A DNA stretch of 64,000 bases from Verrucomicrobium sp. BvORR106 (GCF_000739655.1 NZ_BATR01000112.1:62001-126000); one strand, 5' to 3'; counted from the stretch's first letter, positions 32,774-42,654 are shown. Notes: generated by a model not told the origin, from the sequence alone. Translations and numbers: made by a program.

Positions 32774-33562
32774 ATGAAACTGGTACCCTTTCTGACTGCC
32801 CTCGCTGGCGGCGTTTTCTTGTCCACCGCTGCGCTGGCAGCCGATGCCCCCGGCGCGGCGGAACTCGCGGCAAAGCTGAGTGATCTCCAGCAGGATGGCA
32901 ATACGTTCATCCGGGTGAAGATGATCGTGAGCTCCCCGGCCAATCCTTCTGATCCGAAGACCACGCTGCAGCTTCAGATCAAGTCCCGACGCACTTCGGC
33001 GGGTCAAACGGATGTGCTGTATCAGGTCCTCTTTCCCAAGGAACGGAAGGGTGAGGCGGTGCTCATCAGCAGCAATGGCAGCGGGGCGACCTTCACGCCT
33101 CCCGACAAGGTCCAGCCCTTCGACGCCTCAAAGTTCAAGGAATCCCTGCTGGGAGGCGATCTTTCCTATGACGACGTTTCGGACAATTTCTTCGCCTGGA
33201 AAGATCAGAGTCTGGCGGGTACCGAGACCGTCGGCAATGTGAGCTGCCAGATCCTGGAATCCAAGCCGAAGGGCGCACGCTCCACCTATACGATGGTGAA
33301 GTCCTGGATCGACACGAAGCGCATGGTCCCACTGCGGGTGGAGAAGTACTCTGGCAACCAACTGGTGCGCCGGATCGATACCTCCGACGTGGCCAATGTG
33401 GACGGGCGCAACGTGCTGGCCATGCTGGTGATTCGCAGAGCCGGGCAGCCCACCGCCACAGAGATGGATGGCTCCCGCATCAAGCGCGGGGTGAGCTACA
33501 CCGACGCGGATTTCAGCGCAGAAGGGCTCAAGAACTTGAACGGGCCCAAAGGGGGCGAGTAG
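32774..33562 (+). CDS. LolA-like outer-membrane lipoprotein-sorting protein
   Basis: A 262-residue exported protein with signal peptide MKLVPFLTALAGGVFLSTA ending ALAAD. The mature part fits the LolA/LppX-like fold of the outer-membrane lipoprotein-sorting family: FIRVKMIVSS, VLYQVLFPKERKGEAVLI, SYDDVSDNFFAW, and SWIDTKRMVPLRVEKYSG. These proteins hold a hydrophobic ligand in the periplasm. It is followed 37 bases later by an ABC ATPase and then an FtsX-type permease, a classic arrangement for lipid or lipoprotein export. Because a PKS-desaturase unit lies upstream, a lipid-like product could be the cargo; that link is an inference. Confidence 0.87.
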   Translation: MKLVPFLTALAGGVFLSTAALAADAPGAAELAAKLSDLQQDGNTFIRVKMIVSSPANPSDPKTTLQLQIKSRRTSAGQTDVLYQVLFPKERKGEAVLISSNGSGATFTPPDKVQPFDASKFKESLLGGDLSYDDVSDNFFAWKDQSLAGTETVGNVSCQILESKPKGARSTYTMVKSWIDTKRMVPLRVEKYSGNQLVRRIDTSDVANVDGRNVLAMLVIRRAGQPTATEMDGSRIKRGVSYTDADFSAEGLKNLNGPKGGE

Positions 33563-33599
33563 TCCTTCTCGAAGAACACGGCGCATCAAGTTGGGTATC

Positions 33600-34382
33600 A
33601 TGAATGAACAACAATCGTCTGGACCATCTGAAGCTCCCCGTGTAGCCTCCGGCATGGCAGAAAACGCGCCGTCGGCATCCACACCTTCCGTGTATGAGGC
33701 AAGGGGATTGAAAAAGGAGTTCGACGGCGGCAAAGTGGCCGCATTGCGGGGCGTGGATTTGGACGTGAGGGAAGGGGAGTTTGTTGCCATCACGGGCCCA
33801 AGTGGCTGTGGCAAGAGCACACTCCTGCAGCTGCTGGGATCTCTGGCATTGCCCTCTGAAGGTTCTCTCAAGTTCCGAGGACGCTCCATTCCGGACATGC
33901 CGGATCCGGCCCATTACCGGTCTCACGATATCGGATTTGTTTTCCAGGCCTTCCATCTGCTGCCCACCTTCACGGTGCTGGAGAATGTGCAGATCCCCAT
34001 GTTCGAAGGGGGGTTGACGAAGTCCCAGCGAAGAGACCGTGCGGCGGAACTTTTGGAATCTGTCGGCTTAGGACACCGCCTCACCCACTTTCCCTCCGAG
34101 TTATCGGGCGGGGAGCGTCAGCGAGTGGCGATCGCCCGTGGCCTGGCCAACGGACCCTCTGTGGTGTTGGCGGATGAACCCACGGGCAATCTGGACAGCG
34201 CCAACGCTGAGCAAATCCTGGACTTGCTGCTGAAGCTGCACCGCGATCGCAAGGTGACGCTGGTGCTCGTCACACATGATCTGGGCATCGCCGGACTGGC
34301 CACCCGCACCATCCGGATGAAGGATGGTCGCGTCGTTTCTGAGACCTCCCCTTCAACGCCGTCTCCTGCCAATCACCCATGA
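33600..34382 (+). CDS. ABC transporter ATP-binding protein, LolD/MacB type
   Basis: A 260-residue ABC ATPase. Walker A is GPSGCGKSTL with Lys72, the Q-loop is GFVFQAFHL, the signature is LSGGERQRVAIARGLA and Walker B is VVLADEPTGNLDS. The set matches the LolD/MacB/FtsE group that works with FtsX-type permeases rather than transport through a channel. The N-terminal 30 residues are low-complexity and variable. The ATG at 33600 is used; a TTG at 33591 adds only three residues. Its stop overlaps the permease start as ATGA. It probably powers extraction of a lipid, lipoprotein or secondary metabolite towards the periplasm. Confidence 0.94.
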   Translation: MNEQQSSGPSEAPRVASGMAENAPSASTPSVYEARGLKKEFDGGKVAALRGVDLDVREGEFVAITGPSGCGKSTLLQLLGSLALPSEGSLKFRGRSIPDMPDPAHYRSHDIGFVFQAFHLLPTFTVLENVQIPMFEGGLTKSQRRDRAAELLESVGLGHRLTHFPSELSGGERQRVAIARGLANGPSVVLADEPTGNLDSANAEQILDLLLKLHRDRKVTLVLVTHDLGIAGLATRTIRMKDGRVVSETSPSTPSPANHP

Positions 34383-35494
34383 CCTTTTTCACTATTGTAA
34401 CTCGTGGATTGATGCGTCGTCCGGTGCGGACGGGGCTCACGCTGGCCGGTATCTCCATTGGCATCGCTGCGGTGGTGGCGCTGGTGGGCATGGCCTGGGG
34501 CTATGAGAAGAGCATCGGCAAGCAGCTCGACGTCATTGGCATCGACATGATTGTGAGCAACATGGGCGGAGGCATCATGCCGAAGGTCTTCGACGCAAAC
34601 GTGGAGGAGAAGGTCGCCAGCCTGCCGAAGATTAAGGAAACGACATCTCTGCTGATGCAGCTGATCAGCGTGGAAGACGCGCCCATGATCATGGTGTCCG
34701 GCCGCAAATGGGGTGGGTTTACATGGCACCAGCTCAAGGTGGTAGAAGGTCGCATGATCAAGGACGAACATGAACCGGCGGTGGTGCTGGGACGGCTCGC
34801 GGCCGAGGTGTTGAAAAAGAAGATCGGTGACACCGTTCTTCTGGATAGTGAAGAGCTGAATGTGGTGGGGATCGTCGATGGCGGATCGGTCGTGGAGAAT
34901 GGCGCCATCATCCTCTCTCTGGCTGTCATGCAGAGGGTTACCCTCAATGAAGGCAAGGTGAACTTCATCGACATCCGCCTTCAACCGGGCACTGACAAGA
35001 ACGGGGTGACAGAAACGGCGGCGGAGATCAAAAAGATCTTCCCGGAAGGGCGTGCCGTGAAGGCCAGTGAAGTGGTGGGTACCAGCCAGGGCTTCCGGGT
35101 GGCCCAGGCGATGAGCTGGAGCACCTCCATCCTCGCCATCGCGGTGGGGATTCTGGGGGTGATGAACACCATGCTCATGACCGTGTTCGAGCGGACGCAT
35201 GAGATTGGCATCCTGCTGGCAGTGGGCTGGCGGAAGCAGCGGGTCATGCTGATGGTGCTGTTTGAGTCGGCGCTCCTGGGCCTGCTGGGCGGGATTCTGG
35301 GAGTGCTGCTCGGTGCGGCAGGACTCTTGATCCTGGAAACCACGCCCGCCATCAAGGGGATGCTGGAGCCAGATCTGAGCCCGAAGCTCCTGATCACCTC
35401 AGTGCTCATTGCGGTGGTGGTGGGCTTGATCAGCGGGCTCTATCCTGCGTGGCGCAGTTCCAGGCTTTCCCCTGCCGTGGCCATCCAGAGCTGA
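34379..35494 (+). CDS. ABC transporter permease, FtsX/MacB type
   Basis: A 371-residue permease. An N-terminal membrane segment (GLTLAGISIGIAAVVALVG, about 20-40) precedes a periplasmic domain of about 190 residues. Three C-terminal membrane helices follow, near 245-270, 295-320 and 340-360, the MacB/LolC architecture. It starts inside the ATPase gene stop (ATGA), so the two are translationally coupled and likely form one complex. The closing LYPAWRSSRLSPAVAIQS is typical of the family. Together with the LolA-like protein it makes a complete inner-membrane-to-periplasm lipid-type exporter. Confidence 0.94.
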   Translation: MTFFTIVTRGLMRRPVRTGLTLAGISIGIAAVVALVGMAWGYEKSIGKQLDVIGIDMIVSNMGGGIMPKVFDANVEEKVASLPKIKETTSLLMQLISVEDAPMIMVSGRKWGGFTWHQLKVVEGRMIKDEHEPAVVLGRLAAEVLKKKIGDTVLLDSEELNVVGIVDGGSVVENGAIILSLAVMQRVTLNEGKVNFIDIRLQPGTDKNGVTETAAEIKKIFPEGRAVKASEVVGTSQGFRVAQAMSWSTSILAIAVGILGVMNTMLMTVFERTHEIGILLAVGWRKQRVMLMVLFESALLGLLGGILGVLLGAAGLLILETTPAIKGMLEPDLSPKLLITSVLIAVVVGLISGLYPAWRSSRLSPAVAIQS

Positions 35495-35629
35495 GTTGAC
35501 GCAGATTTACTGCGAGTTGACCCGCCCGCCTCTGGCGATGGCCCGATTCATTTTTTACACAGACCGGTGCAGCATCTGCTTCTGGGCGATGAGCATCTTG
35601 GTTCTTTGGCTGTCTAAAGCGTCACTCGC

Positions 35630-36748
35630 ATGAAGAATTTGAAACCGATGGAGGCTGTGGCCGTGTTGTACGCAACCGGCCAGGAGGACGTGTCGCGGGC
35701 GATCGTGGCGAGCTTGAGTCAGACCATTTTTGGTGGAACTGGGCTGGAGCCGGCGAATCGTGCCAAGCAATTGCTGGCCCGCATCTCCTACAGGTTGTTG
35801 AAGTGGACCACGCGTTCGGTGTTGCCGGATGGGGCGAGTCACGGGGATGCCACGGTGTACCGGAACGTCATTCTGGACAGGTCCGGGCACCCCTACGCAG
35901 CCGCCCTGATGGGAACGACGAGCAAGGCGACGCAATGTCTGGTGGAAGGTGGGGATCCCATGAACAGCCAGTACATGATGATCTCCCCAGAGATTCGGCA
36001 GAACGCCGGCACGTGGGACCGGATTTTCCTAGACTCAGTGCAGGGGAAGGACGTGCGACTGCGCATGGTCTGGGAGACTCTGGCAACGTACGAGGCGGCC
36101 CGGGCCCTGCTGGATGGTGGCAAGAGTGTGCGAATGAAGGCGGTGGCTGCGGGAACGGGCCTGAGCCTGATCCTGGTGTATGACCGGCTCATTCGTGACG
36201 GTTTCGATCCCAGCCGGATCACGGTGTCCATCACCGACCGTGACCCGGTCAACATCGAGAAGGCAAACCGGCTGATGGACAAGATTGAGACCACCAAGGG
36301 GCGCACGGCGGTGCAGGAGCGAAGCGGTGGCATCCTGGCCAGGCCAGAGGACCTTTTTGCCAGGCTGGGCCATGGCGACACCGGCCTGGAGCCCTATGAT
36401 GTGGTCACGGCCATCGGCATTCTGGAGTACTTCCACGGGCATACCTACACCACCACGGAACACCATCTGAACCTGTCTGTGCAGGCGGAGGCTGCTTCGG
36501 CGATCGACCTCGTGCAGCGCCTGGATGAGATGGTGTCGGACCAGGGGAGCGTGGTGGTCAATACTTACCGGCGGAATGCTGCCACCCAGCTTCTGGAGTT
36601 GTTCGGGCGGCGCTTCGACTACCGCGACCACGAGAATCTGACGGCTTTGATGGCGGCGGCCAATTTTGAACTGACCCGGCTGATGGGTTCCGGTCACGTG
36701 TACGACGTGGAGGTGTACGGAAAAAAATCCGTCACAATGGCTGCGTAG
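35630..36748 (+). CDS. Putative class I SAM-dependent methyltransferase
   Basis: A 372-residue soluble protein. The central KAVAAGTGLSLILVYD resembles SAM-binding motif I, followed after about 30 residues by ITVSITDRDPVNIEKAN, where the acidic residue fits motif II. YDVVTAIGILEYFHG matches motif IV and GSVVVNTYRRN a later strand. The N-terminal 150 residues are helical and of unknown type. I would call it a class I methyltransferase with moderate confidence; the substrate is unknown. It is separated from the permease by 135 bases and could be a tailoring enzyme for the upstream biosynthetic genes or simply a neighbour. Confidence 0.75.
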   Translation: MKNLKPMEAVAVLYATGQEDVSRAIVASLSQTIFGGTGLEPANRAKQLLARISYRLLKWTTRSVLPDGASHGDATVYRNVILDRSGHPYAAALMGTTSKATQCLVEGGDPMNSQYMMISPEIRQNAGTWDRIFLDSVQGKDVRLRMVWETLATYEAARALLDGGKSVRMKAVAAGTGLSLILVYDRLIRDGFDPSRITVSITDRDPVNIEKANRLMDKIETTKGRTAVQERSGGILARPEDLFARLGHGDTGLEPYDVVTAIGILEYFHGHTYTTTEHHLNLSVQAEAASAIDLVQRLDEMVSDQGSVVVNTYRRNAATQLLELFGRRFDYRDHENLTALMAAANFELTRLMGSGHVYDVEVYGKKSVTMAA

Positions 36749-36811
36749 GCGGGTGGGAAGCGAAGGTCCGCTTGACGAGTGCCCTATTCGGCATTTACAG
36801 GCGGGCCAACC

Positions 36812-38563
36812 ATGCGCTTGCCGACGACTCTCTGTGCCGCTGTTCTCTGGATAGTCACCGTGTGTGTGACGGGGTGCTCCGGGTATTCCTCGGTGCGAAT
36901 CAAGCGGCCAAAGGCCAAGGCTGAGAGTCTCTCCGGAGCGGTGCTGAAGAAGGCGCTGGGGGATCCACGAAAAGAGCCCGAACTGCAAATCGGGCGTCTG
37001 CTCAATGCAGCGTCGCTGGCGTCAGACAAGCTGCGTCGCAACCCAACGAACAACCAGGCCCGTCGCGACTACAACTTTGCCATTGGCCGCATCTTTGAGG
37101 TGATCCACGAGGCAGGCCTGGAGCCGTGGAAGCAGCCGATCAAATGCCCGGGCAAAGACGGGCCGTGGACCTTCTCCATCAAGACCGATGGTGATCCTAC
37201 GCACGATCCTTCGCTCTTCCGCATCCTGCCAGCCGACCGGTTTGAGTTTAACGGCAGCCTGGTGAAGCAACGCACGGTGAAGCAGGGCATCGGCGCGCCC
37301 ATGGTGGCTTCCAGCAAGCCCGGGCTGGACTTCACGAAGAAGGACCGCTTCATCATGGGGCAGAACGTGTACTACGGGCTGACGGTGCTGATCCGGTTTG
37401 ACGGTCAGCGTTGCACAGCCGTTTCCTATGACCCTCTGCAGGTGGAGAACGTGCAGTTGTCCGGCCACAGCTTCCCACTCGCCGCGGATTTCACTGCCGC
37501 GATTGGACTGGCACTGGCGGAGTTGAAGCCCCGGCGCACGGAGTTGGAGCGGATGTTCCGTCCAGACCAGTTCGCGGGTACCAGCCGTCTGGCCAGACTG
37601 CAGCCCTATGAGGCTCATAAGATCCCGATTCTGTGCATCCATGGTCTGGGTGACTCCCAAGCCACTTGGGCCCCGATGATTGAAGCCTTGCGTGGGGACC
37701 CGGTCATCCGCCAGCACTACCAGTTTTGGTTCTACACCTATCCCACTGGTTTCCCTTATCCCTTGATGGCGGCGGATCTGCGGAAAGAGCTGGATGACAT
37801 GTCAGCCAGGTACCCCGGACACAAGAAGTTCGTCGTCATTGGCCACAGCATGGGCGGGATGATTGCGCGTGAGCTCATCACGGACAGCGGTATGAAGCTG
37901 TGGAACGCCTACTTTGATGTGCCGCCGGGTGAGCTTAAGGTGTCTCCGGAAGGCCGCAGCATCCTGGAAAACACTTTGATCTTCAACCACCGGAGCGACA
38001 TCTCCCGGGTGGTCTTCCTCTCTGCCTCCCTGGGGGGCAGTGACGTGGCAGTGGGATTCTTTGGCAGGCTGGGCAAGAAGCTCATGGGCAACAGCACGGC
38101 CATTCTCGGTGACATGGACGACACCATGAAGGCGGTGAAGGCTGCCAAACCGGCCAACACTGGTGAGCCGATCCTGGCGATGCCTAACAGCCTGGATGCG
38201 TTGGATCCGGACAATCGCTTCCTAACCACGATCAACAACATTCCTCCCACGCCGGGAATTCCGTACCACTCCATCATCGCGGACCGCGGCAAGGGTGGCA
38301 ATCTGGACAAGACCAAGCCGGTAAGCACTGATGGTCTGGTGCCCTACTGGAGCAGCCATATCGACGGGGCGCAGAGTGAACTGATCGTGCCCAGCGGGCA
38401 TTGGTCCAATCAAAACCCGCAGGCGATTGCCGAGGTACGGCGAATTCTGCTGTCGCACATTGGTCGGAAAGCCAGCCCGGTGGCCCCGTCCGCCCCTGAG
38501 CGGCAGGATCTCAACACGAATGAACTACAGTTGCCCGCAGGGGCTGCCCGCATCCTGGATTGA
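36812..38563 (+). CDS. Lipase-like alpha/beta-hydrolase lipoprotein
   Basis: A 583-residue predicted lipoprotein. The leader ends VTVCVTGCSGYSS with a lipobox cysteine, so it is anchored to the envelope. The N-terminal 270 residues are unique to this group and probably a beta-rich accessory domain. The C-terminal hydrolase starts ILCIHGLGDSQATWAP, the oxyanion strand. The nucleophile serine is in VVIGHSMGGMIAREL, and PSGHWSNQNP near the C-terminus may supply the histidine. This order matches lipases and PGAP1-like acylhydrolases. The start at 36812 gives the lipoprotein leader; a GTG at 36779 would add 11 residues. It ends the plus-strand run that began with the PKS. Confidence 0.85.
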   Translation: MRLPTTLCAAVLWIVTVCVTGCSGYSSVRIKRPKAKAESLSGAVLKKALGDPRKEPELQIGRLLNAASLASDKLRRNPTNNQARRDYNFAIGRIFEVIHEAGLEPWKQPIKCPGKDGPWTFSIKTDGDPTHDPSLFRILPADRFEFNGSLVKQRTVKQGIGAPMVASSKPGLDFTKKDRFIMGQNVYYGLTVLIRFDGQRCTAVSYDPLQVENVQLSGHSFPLAADFTAAIGLALAELKPRRTELERMFRPDQFAGTSRLARLQPYEAHKIPILCIHGLGDSQATWAPMIEALRGDPVIRQHYQFWFYTYPTGFPYPLMAADLRKELDDMSARYPGHKKFVVIGHSMGGMIARELITDSGMKLWNAYFDVPPGELKVSPEGRSILENTLIFNHRSDISRVVFLSASLGGSDVAVGFFGRLGKKLMGNSTAILGDMDDTMKAVKAAKPANTGEPILAMPNSLDALDPDNRFLTTINNIPPTPGIPYHSIIADRGKGGNLDKTKPVSTDGLVPYWSSHIDGAQSELIVPSGHWSNQNPQAIAEVRRILLSHIGRKASPVAPSAPERQDLNTNELQLPAGAARILD

Positions 38564-38605
38564 GGTGGGGCGGGTGCAGCTCTGCGGAGGCCTGGAGTGG
38601 AAACG

Positions 38606-39139
38606 CTACTCTACGAGCCACAATTTCCTTAAACCCCCGTCCTTTCCCAGCACGGGGTCAAAGTCGGGCAGGGGAACTTGCTTCACACGATCCAGAGCCT
38701 GGGGGCGCTCGCCAGGTTCCCCAGTGAGGATGTCGCATTCCCTGCCATCGGGGTAGGCACCCACCACACCGAAGTCGTGGCTGTGCTCGATGCACATGTG
38801 CCCGACGCCCGCAGGGATGACGACTACGTCCCCGGCTTGAACCTGTGTCACGTGCCCGTTCGCGCCGCCCAGCTTGAGGGTGGCGGAGCCTCGGTACACT
38901 CCCAGAACCTCATGGGTGTTGCTGTGGTAGTGGTGGTAGGGATAGACTCCGTTTCGCCACGAACGGGTCCACTGGTTGGTCGCGAACTGTTGCTCGAACA
39001 CCACTGCCAGATCTTGCTGAGCATCCTCCGCCAGTCTCACCGTGCCTTGGTAAAGCAGGAGGGGGAGCGGACTGTTGGGGATACGCCCGTCGTCCGCAAA
39101 CGTGAAGGTGTCTGGAGCGGGGGGATGAAAGTCAGACAT
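38606..39139 (-). CDS. Cupin-domain protein, YjlB-like
   Basis: A 177-residue cupin. The metal-binding part is YHHYHSNTHEVLGVYRGSA, with three usable histidines and a glutamate. The second cupin motif, VIPAGVGHMCIEHSHDF, provides a further histidine. The overall pattern resembles the YjlB group, whose function is not established. The ATG at 39139 is chosen because the 27 residues encoded upstream in frame are proline-rich without similarity. It lies just downstream of the TonB-dependent receptor gene, with a gap of 68 bases, and converges on the lipase-like gene. Confidence 0.85.
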   Translation of the reverse strand: MSDFHPPAPDTFTFADDGRIPNSPLPLLLYQGTVRLAEDAQQDLAVVFEQQFATNQWTRSWRNGVYPYHHYHSNTHEVLGVYRGSATLKLGGANGHVTQVQAGDVVVIPAGVGHMCIEHSHDFGVVGAYPDGRECDILTGEPGERPQALDRVKQVPLPDFDPVLGKDGGLRKLWLVE

Positions 39140-39207
39140 GGGTGGGAGCGGGCGCGATTGGGCGGGCTTTCGCGAATGAATCGCACCTGGAGGCTGGCTG
39201 GGCGGCT

Positions 39208-41322
39208 TCAAAAGGCCCACGAAACCTTCACTCCGAACCAGCGTGGAGCACCAATGCTGACCAGATCATCTCCCGAGCGGCCGGTTTCGACCTCTTCATC
39301 AAATACGTTCTCCATCACCAGGGACACGCGCAGTTGTGAGTTGATCTGACAGCTGATGGAGGCGTCCCATACGAGGTAGGAGTCCAGTATCTGCGTGTTC
39401 AGATCGTCCTCAAACTGTTCACTGCCATATCGCGCCTGGATGAGGGCCTGCCAGCGCTGCGCAGGCCGCCAGGTGACGCCTCCGGTCAGGACATGAGGAG
39501 GTGCCTGGGCGAGTTCACGCCCATCCAGGGCTGCGGAATGCGCTTTCACTTCGGTGTCCGTGTACAGGTAGCCTGCATTCATTTCCAGCCAGGTGGTCGG
39601 CTCCCAGCGAGCCTGAAGTTCCAGCCCGGTCGAGACAACCGAGGACACATTTTGCCGTTGGCGGTACACGCCTCCGTCTGGCACCACTGTACCGTCAGGG
39701 GCGGTGCCCGGGCCATTCAAGAGGGTGACGTTGGCCACGGCATCCTTCAGTTCGTTCCAGAAGACGGTTGCCCCCAAGTGCCAGGCCTTGACTGGTTCCC
39801 AGGTCACCCCGGCTTCCACGCCGGTGAGTCGCTCAGGTTCCAAGCTGGCATTTCCCACCGTGATGTCATTGCGCACGCGGAAGGGGCGATAGAGTTCATT
39901 TAGCGTGGGGACTCGAAAGCCGGTGTAGGCGGCGCCACGCAGCACCACTCCCTCCATCACCGTATGAGTCAGCCCCAGACGGCCGTTGGCCACCACGCCA
40001 TCACGGTCGGGGTAGTCCACATCCAGCAGAGGGCTGTTGGGGGCGATGACGTTTTCCCGACGATGGCCGGAGGCAAGCCGCCAGTAGTCCGCCCGGCCCC
40101 CTAAGGTGAGTGCCCAGTCGTCAGGGAGTTGCCAAGTCTGCTCGGCAAAGAGGCCTTGCAGCCACTGTTCACCGCCAGCCACGCGGTGGTTCAGGAAATG
40201 ACCGGAGTCAAACCGGAAACGTTCGCGGGTTTCGCCTTCGATCCAGCGTCCATCCACACCGAAGATCAGGCGGGAGCCCTCCTTGACCGCGACCGGGAGA
40301 GGGAGCCCTCCCACCCAGGTGGTGGTGAGGCTGTAGCCCAGGGAGTGCGCGGGCACCTGGTACTGATCCAGCGCAGATGTCTCTGCGGTGCGGTCGGCAT
40401 TCACCGAGCTGAAGGTGCTGGCAAACTCGCGGTCCTGGTAGTAGAGCAGAGCTTCCCAGCGGACATCGCCAGCCGGCCCCCGCAGGCCGAGGCTGAGATC
40501 CAGGGCCTCGGTGCGATTGCCGGTGTAAGGCGTGCCGTTTCCGCGATTTTCCTCGAACCATGCTCCCCGCAGGGTTACCTCAGTGCCTGACTCGAGGGTG
40601 GTGGCAATGCCTGTCTCGGCCAGGAAGGAACGTGAGTCTGCGTGGATGTCCACCGGGCCACGCTGGCCAGCCTGCACTACGGGGTACCCATCCGTGGCCT
40701 GTTCATGGAAGGTGGTGGTGATGCGGAACCGACCGGCATCCACCTGGGAGAGCAGGGTGGCTGCATGGGTCTCCCGGTCGCCGGCGAGAGCCTCCACCGT
40801 CACGTGTTCCGGCTGGTGCCGGGTGAGGTAGAGCGTGCCGCCCAAGGCGTTGTTGCCAAAGAGCCCCGCGCCGCCGCCCTGCTCCACCTGAACGGTCCCG
40901 AGCAGGGCAGGAGGGAGGCGGTTCCAGTACACCCAACCTCCGAACGGGTCATTCTGGGGCACGCCATCCAGAAGCACCAAGGTGCGGCCAGCTCCGTTCG
41001 GCCCAAGGTTGCGCAGGCTGGGGCCTTGTGTGGTGGGATTGGCCACCTCACTACCGGTGCGCCGGAAGAGGCTGAAGCCCGGCACTGCGGTCTTCAACAC
41101 TCCGTCCAGGGTTCCTTGAGGGAGATCGAGCACCTCCTGCCGCGTGAGAGAGGTCACTCCAAACGCGCTTTGTGCGAGGGAATCCACCGGATAGCGGGAG
41201 GAAACTACTTCCACCTGCGGCAGCTCCTCTGGCTGCTGGGCGCAGAGGGTGGTGGCAAGGGAAAAGAGCAAGAGGCAGCCGGTGGAAAGCTGAAAAGGGG
41301 AGGGATGGCGAGGAACTGGCAT
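39208..41322 (-). CDS. TonB-dependent outer-membrane receptor
   Basis: A 704-residue ligand-gated outer-membrane receptor. The signal peptide (about 1-29) ends ATTLCAQQP and a short TonB-box-like stretch LPQVEVVSSRY follows. The plug domain is clear: GRTLVLLDGVPQNDPFGGW and GGGAGLFGNNALGGTLYL. The remaining two thirds form a beta barrel of alternating strands, ending in an aromatic VSWAF as expected for BAM recognition. The ATG at 41322 gives a good leader; frames open further to 41421. The substrate (iron complex, cobalamin or sugar) cannot be told. No riboswitch fits in the 157-base gap to the divergent gene. Confidence 0.92.
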   Translation of the reverse strand: MPVPRHPSPFQLSTGCLLLFSLATTLCAQQPEELPQVEVVSSRYPVDSLAQSAFGVTSLTRQEVLDLPQGTLDGVLKTAVPGFSLFRRTGSEVANPTTQGPSLRNLGPNGAGRTLVLLDGVPQNDPFGGWVYWNRLPPALLGTVQVEQGGGAGLFGNNALGGTLYLTRHQPEHVTVEALAGDRETHAATLLSQVDAGRFRITTTFHEQATDGYPVVQAGQRGPVDIHADSRSFLAETGIATTLESGTEVTLRGAWFEENRGNGTPYTGNRTEALDLSLGLRGPAGDVRWEALLYYQDREFASTFSSVNADRTAETSALDQYQVPAHSLGYSLTTTWVGGLPLPVAVKEGSRLIFGVDGRWIEGETRERFRFDSGHFLNHRVAGGEQWLQGLFAEQTWQLPDDWALTLGGRADYWRLASGHRRENVIAPNSPLLDVDYPDRDGVVANGRLGLTHTVMEGVVLRGAAYTGFRVPTLNELYRPFRVRNDITVGNASLEPERLTGVEAGVTWEPVKAWHLGATVFWNELKDAVANVTLLNGPGTAPDGTVVPDGGVYRQRQNVSSVVSTGLELQARWEPTTWLEMNAGYLYTDTEVKAHSAALDGRELAQAPPHVLTGGVTWRPAQRWQALIQARYGSEQFEDDLNTQILDSYLVWDASISCQINSQLRVSLVMENVFDEEVETGRSGDDLVSIGAPRWFGVKVSWAF

Positions 41323-41479
41323 GAGTTTGGCAGGCTCTTGAAAACGGTGGAGGTGCCGCGGATTCAGCATGGGATTCACGGCAAACTCGATCAAGTGCCC
41401 GCGTCTGGGAAGATGAACCATCTTTTATTCGCTCTTGGCAAACGAGGGGACAGGATCGAGTCCCGCATTAGCCGTCCCT

Positions 41480-42654
41480 ATGAATATTGATCGTCCAAGC
41501 CAGCCATCACTTGCTCACTGTGGTGTCGAGGGGATGGCAGGCTTGCGGGTGACCCGGCGCGACCTGGCGAGGGGGCTGCTGGCCGGGGTTTTCAGCAGGA
41601 TGACATCGTGCCGAGAGGCGGAGCCCGTGGAGGATTCCGAGAGCACCCGCCCGGCCCAAACATGGCGTCGGCGACCTCCGGCGGAACTCGGCTTGGATGC
41701 GAGGAAGCTAAGGGCCTTCACAGAGCACGTGGGCGGCAACGGCTGCATCATCCGGCGAGGCTGGCTGGTGCACGACTGGGGGCATCCTACAAAGACGATT
41801 GAGGTGGCTTCTGCGGGCAAGCCTGTGGTGGCCCACTTTCTGTATCGTGCGATCGAGTTGGGGCTGCTTCCCGGGCTGGACAGTCTGGTGATGGACCATG
41901 AGCCTCGTTTGGGGGATCTCAATGCGCGGCTGGGTTTCAAAGACCGGCAGATCACCTGGAGGCATCTCCTACAGCAGACTGCCTGTTACGGTAGCGCCAA
42001 TGCTCCGGGTACCTTGACTACAATGACCTGCAGATGGCGTTGTTCTGGAGGGTATTGATGTTCAAGGTTTACCGGACGCATATGGAAACGGTCAATCACC
42101 ATGTGCTTCTGAAGCATCTGACGAGAAAGATCGGCTTGGAGGACCGGCCGTGTTTCATCAAAGGAGGGGAGCTTACTTCCCCCGGCCATCTCAAGATCTC
42201 GGCACGGGATTTTTGCCGGTTCGGGCTGCTGTATGCGCGGGGTGGCAAGTGGAGGGAGAGTGGGCTACCACCTCTATCACCAGAGAGCGTGCACGAGGCT
42301 TTGCGGCACCCCCTGCCGACGAACATGCCCAAAGCGCACGGAAAGGCGGATGTCATCAGCGGTGAGGTCTCCTATGGAGGCGGCACCCAGCAGGAGGAGA
42401 ATCTCGGCTGCTACAGTAACATGTGGTGGATCAATGGCGTGGACGCCAGGGGGGTAAGAACGTTTCCGGATCTGCCTCATGAGATGTTCTCCGCGGTAGG
42501 GCAAGGGGGGACTCACGTGATGGCGCACCTCACTTCCCCCGGCCTCACCGTGGCCTGGACGCGTAGCAAACTTCCTGCAGCTACAAAGATGACGGGTGCG
42601 GGCAAAGACCGGGTGAACTACGCCTTGAGCCTCTTGCTTCGCGCCGTGGGTTAG
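41480..42654 (+). pseudogene. Serine hydrolase (beta-lactamase family), frameshifted
   Basis: Two adjacent frames make one beta-lactamase-type serine hydrolase of about 390 residues. The first frame (41480-42058) has a twin-arginine leader (RVTRRDLARG) and the catalytic SxxK in VASAGKPVVAHF. It drifts into nonsense after ACYGSANAPG. The next frame picks up DYNDLQMALFW around 42016 and runs to 42654 with KISARDFCRFGLLYARGG and GYCSN-like WWING segments. A missing T in the ACCTTGAC at 42011-42018 would explain the break, as ACCTTTGAC would restore the frame. Everything else looks intact, so it is either a very recent inactivation or a base-calling error. The ATG at 41534 may be the true start. 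Confidence 0.72.

Noticed and set aside
41323-41479. Cobalamin-type riboswitch before the TonB-dependent receptor
   Set aside because: The gap to the divergent gene is only 157 bases and shows no matching conserved boxes.
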